Part shown: one piece after another, positions 4,710 through 5,974 of the stretch
How the letters are laid out: each line of letters opens with the position of its first letter
Position numbering within the stretch: the first letter of the stretch is position 1
Source of the DNA: Pseudomonadota bacterium
Lineage (GTDB): Bacteria; Pseudomonadota; Alphaproteobacteria; Micropepsales; Micropepsaceae
Assembly (NCBI GenBank): GCA_021808875.1
Contig: JAKBAU010000225.1
Span: 1-5,974 of the forward strand
Length of the DNA stretch: 5,974 bases
Direction: 5' to 3'
Translations under genes and position numbers: made by a program
The notes under the pieces: generated by a model
What the model saw: the letters and a program-made list of their open reading frames with translations, nothing else
The model's database searches: none
Told to the model about the DNA's origin: nothing

Positions 4710-4748
4710 ACGCCTGGCCGCCAGTTAACGTCAGTGGCGGCCAAGCGT
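4710..4748. terminator. Long stem-loop after the alanine-zipper lipoprotein gene
   Basis: ACGCCTGGCCGCCA (4710-4723) and TGGCGGCCAAGCGT (4735-4748) pair over 14 positions with one mismatch, around an 11-nt loop. It starts 33 nt after the stop codon. No T-run follows on either strand, so it is either a U-less terminator or a 3' stabilising structure. Confidence 0.5.
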
Positions 4749-4828
4749 GCAATTCCGGGTATCATGGCTAACGAGAGCATGGACCCATGCGATGCGGTGA
4801 CGCAAATTGCTAGCAGTCGTGAAGAACA

Positions 4829-4993
4829 ATGCGCGACGCTGCTACCTGCGCAATCTCCAGGTTTCTCTCACCACCGCACTGGCACAACATCTTTCTTCTC
4901 ATCTTGCTCTGGGGATTTGTAGCTGACTCTCTCGTCGGCCTCGTGGCATTTTTGAACGCTATTTCGATTGGGATTGTTGTCAGTTCGGCGTAG
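4829..4993 (+). CDS. Possible small membrane peptide (54 aa) or start of a decayed gene
   Basis: The ATG at 4829 opens a 54-codon frame ending at TAG (4991-4993). After a polar start (MRDAATCAISRFLSPPHWHN) it is strongly hydrophobic, with NIFLLILLWGFVADSLVGLV and then a second run to the end, so one or two membrane helices are possible. The ribosome site is weak (GAAGAA). I recognise no family. The next hydrophobic stretch continues in another frame straight after the stop, so this could be the first part of a frameshifted gene rather than a real small protein. Confidence 0.25.
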   Translation: MRDAATCAISRFLSPPHWHNIFLLILLWGFVADSLVGLVAFLNAISIGIVVSSA

Positions 4994-5312
4994 TGCTCGT
5001 CAGCATTCTATTAGTAGTCCTTAGCGCACTCGCGCGGAGTGCCGCCCGAGATGCCATCACCCCAACTTCTTCAGATCGCAGGATGGAGGAGCCTGCCACT
5101 GGCGCATCCCCGCTTACCGCGGAATAGTTGGCGTCCTAATAGATGGATTGGCGGGGGCCTGGCATGTATTCCGGCAGCATACTCTGTTCAGCACGGCGAT
5201 TGAGAAAGGGCCTCTATCGGGAGTGCCGCTATGGCTTCTGTTACTGGATTACCCGCTAAGGTCGATAGCGCAGGGAAGCTTCACGAACGGTCCGTAAGGC
5301 ATCGGCACCATT
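4915..5312 (+). pseudogene. Possible frameshifted remnant of a membrane-protein gene
   Basis: After the small hydrophobic frame, a second frame (open from 4927 to a TAG near 5125) reads FGVVLVSILLVVLSALARSA. A third frame (open from about 5025 to a TAA near 5300) reads GIVGVLIDGLAGAWHVF and later GVPLWLLLLDYPLRSIAQG. The three frames follow each other left to right, and neither later frame has a good start. This pattern suits a decayed membrane-protein gene, but AT-poor DNA often gives hydrophobic frames by chance and I recognise no family. Confidence 0.22.
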
Positions 5313-5551
5313 CGGAGCTTCCGCTAACCCTAGGTTGTTCCATGGAGACACGGACTAAAAGACAGGGCGAAGACTTGATCCCTTGCAGCGGTCGCACTGA
5401 GATTCGAAGCGTGTCTCGCCTGCATTGTTTCGCAACCCAAGTCTTCCTGCTAGCCGGAAGAAAGAAAATACTCGATGTGCGCCGCAGCTGGCCATCCCCG
5501 CGTTCGATTTACATTTGTCGGGACTTTGCTCAGACGAACCTTATGCCGCCC
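5313..5551. other. Unassigned sequence between the possible remnant and the cupin gene
   Basis: The remaining part of the 875-bp stretch after the lipoprotein gene shows no domain, ribosome site or strong repeat. A plus-strand frame from 5231 crosses it but continues antisense through the cupin gene and looks spurious. I found no clear terminator for the cupin gene here. Confidence 0.4.
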
Positions 5552-5974
5552 TCAGATCGAAAGCTGATCAAAGGGACAGACCTGCTCGTGGAGCAAGGGA
5601 GCGCGCTTATACCATACCGCGGCACCCTTGGAGGCAACCTGAGCCCGGAACGGCTTCCCGGCGGGTAGGCGAAGCCAGCTGAAGGGCCCTAACCTTGCAT
5701 CCCCTTCACGCAGCTCACCTTCGAGAACAAGTAGCTCCAATCCGTCAAAGCCTGACAGTTCGATGGTCGCTTCCGGTCGCCACCTCTCAAGCATGACACA
5801 CTCGTCCGCCCCGTTAAAAAGTTCGATCGCCTCATCCACACCTGGGCGTAGCGGGGCGTGTAAGCCATCCCCAGGGCGACGCACAATGTGTTCACCATCA
5901 TCTCTTCGGAATTGCCACAACTTGACAAAAATTGTGCATCCCTCCTTTGTGCGAGGAGCATGCCCGCTTCCAGG
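5552..5974 (-). CDS. ChrR-like cupin-domain protein, C-terminal part (5' end outside window)
   Basis: The frame is open to the right edge, giving 140 visible residues. The first ones, PGSGHAPRTKEGCTIFVKLW, are the typical end of a ChrR-like cupin domain. A linker follows, then a second cupin: DECVMLERWRPEATIELSG, GLELLVLEGEL, and GPFSWLRLPAG with a final strand AAVWYKRAPL. ChrR-type cupins bind zinc in anti-sigma factors such as ChrR of the ECF RpoE system, but many relatives are stand-alone proteins of about 220 aa with two cupins, which this resembles. The second domain lacks the HxH metal ligands (WRPEATIELSG), so it is probably structural. A TTG at 5920 is not the real start because family sequence continues upstream of it. 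Metal binding by the missing first half cannot be judged. Confidence 0.82.
   Translation of the reverse strand, partial: PGSGHAPRTKEGCTIFVKLWQFRRDDGEHIVRRPGDGLHAPLRPGVDEAIELFNGADECVMLERWRPEATIELSGFDGLELLVLEGELREGDARLGPFSWLRLPAGKPFRAQVASKGAAVWYKRAPLLHEQVCPFDQLSI

Noticed and set aside
4704..4922. Plus-strand frame of 72 codons after the alanine-zipper gene
   Set aside because: It starts inside the 14-bp stem-loop, has no ribosome site, and gives a low-complexity product without a domain.
5231..5668. Plus-strand frame of 145 codons
   Set aside because: Its last third is antisense to the cupin gene and the rest shows no family resemblance.
1..5974. CRISPR array, rRNA or tRNA gene, insertion sequence
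   Set aside because: No regularly spaced long repeats, no T-loop plus acceptor end, and no transposase or integrase motif could be found on either strand.

Overview
The window is bacterial and most likely from a proteobacterium, probably a gammaproteobacterium. It carries an alanine-zipper lipoprotein of the Lpp/OprI type, a CC0125/CC1285-type lipoprotein and a ChrR-like cupin protein, all moderately GC-rich (roughly 55-60 % by eye). The organism cannot be named from the sequence alone.

The left third (1-1655) looks like accessory DNA. It holds a HigB-type toxin gene on the minus strand whose HigA partner would start at or beyond the left edge. A gene-poor stretch follows with helically phased GTATGGGTA-type repeats, and then two small XRE/HTH repressor genes in tandem on the minus strand. 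The second repressor (1057-1281) is divergent from a small DUF2285-domain gene (1359-1655). An XRE gene facing a small DUF2285 gene across a 77-bp gap is the arrangement of the qseC-qseM switch, which controls quorum sensing and ICE transfer in Mesorhizobium. Here the two predicted promoters lie on top of each other, so the -10 of one is the -35 of the other, with a dyad centred between them. No TraR, TraI, FseA, relaxase or integrase is in view, so this is either the edge of an element or a stranded switch.

The middle (1656-3651) holds one clear gene, a PAP2-superfamily membrane protein (2117-2869) that lacks the usual arginines of motifs 1 and 3. It is flanked by two long stretches without convincing genes. 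The downstream one contains an AT-rich block and a perfect GC-rich hairpin.

The right half (3652-5974) carries two outer-membrane-type lipoprotein genes on the plus strand: the CC0125/CC1285-type protein (3652-4185) and the alanine-zipper protein (4386-4676). The second has a distinctive leader with a TTGAC-N4-GTCAA FNR/FixK-like box and a 7-bp stem-loop, and a 14-bp stem lies just after the gene. The following 875 bp has no standard gene but contains hydrophobic open stretches in three successive frames, possibly a decayed membrane-protein gene. A ChrR-like cupin gene on the minus strand enters from the right edge, and its N-terminus is outside the window. The envelope genes appear to be independent transcription units rather than one operon.
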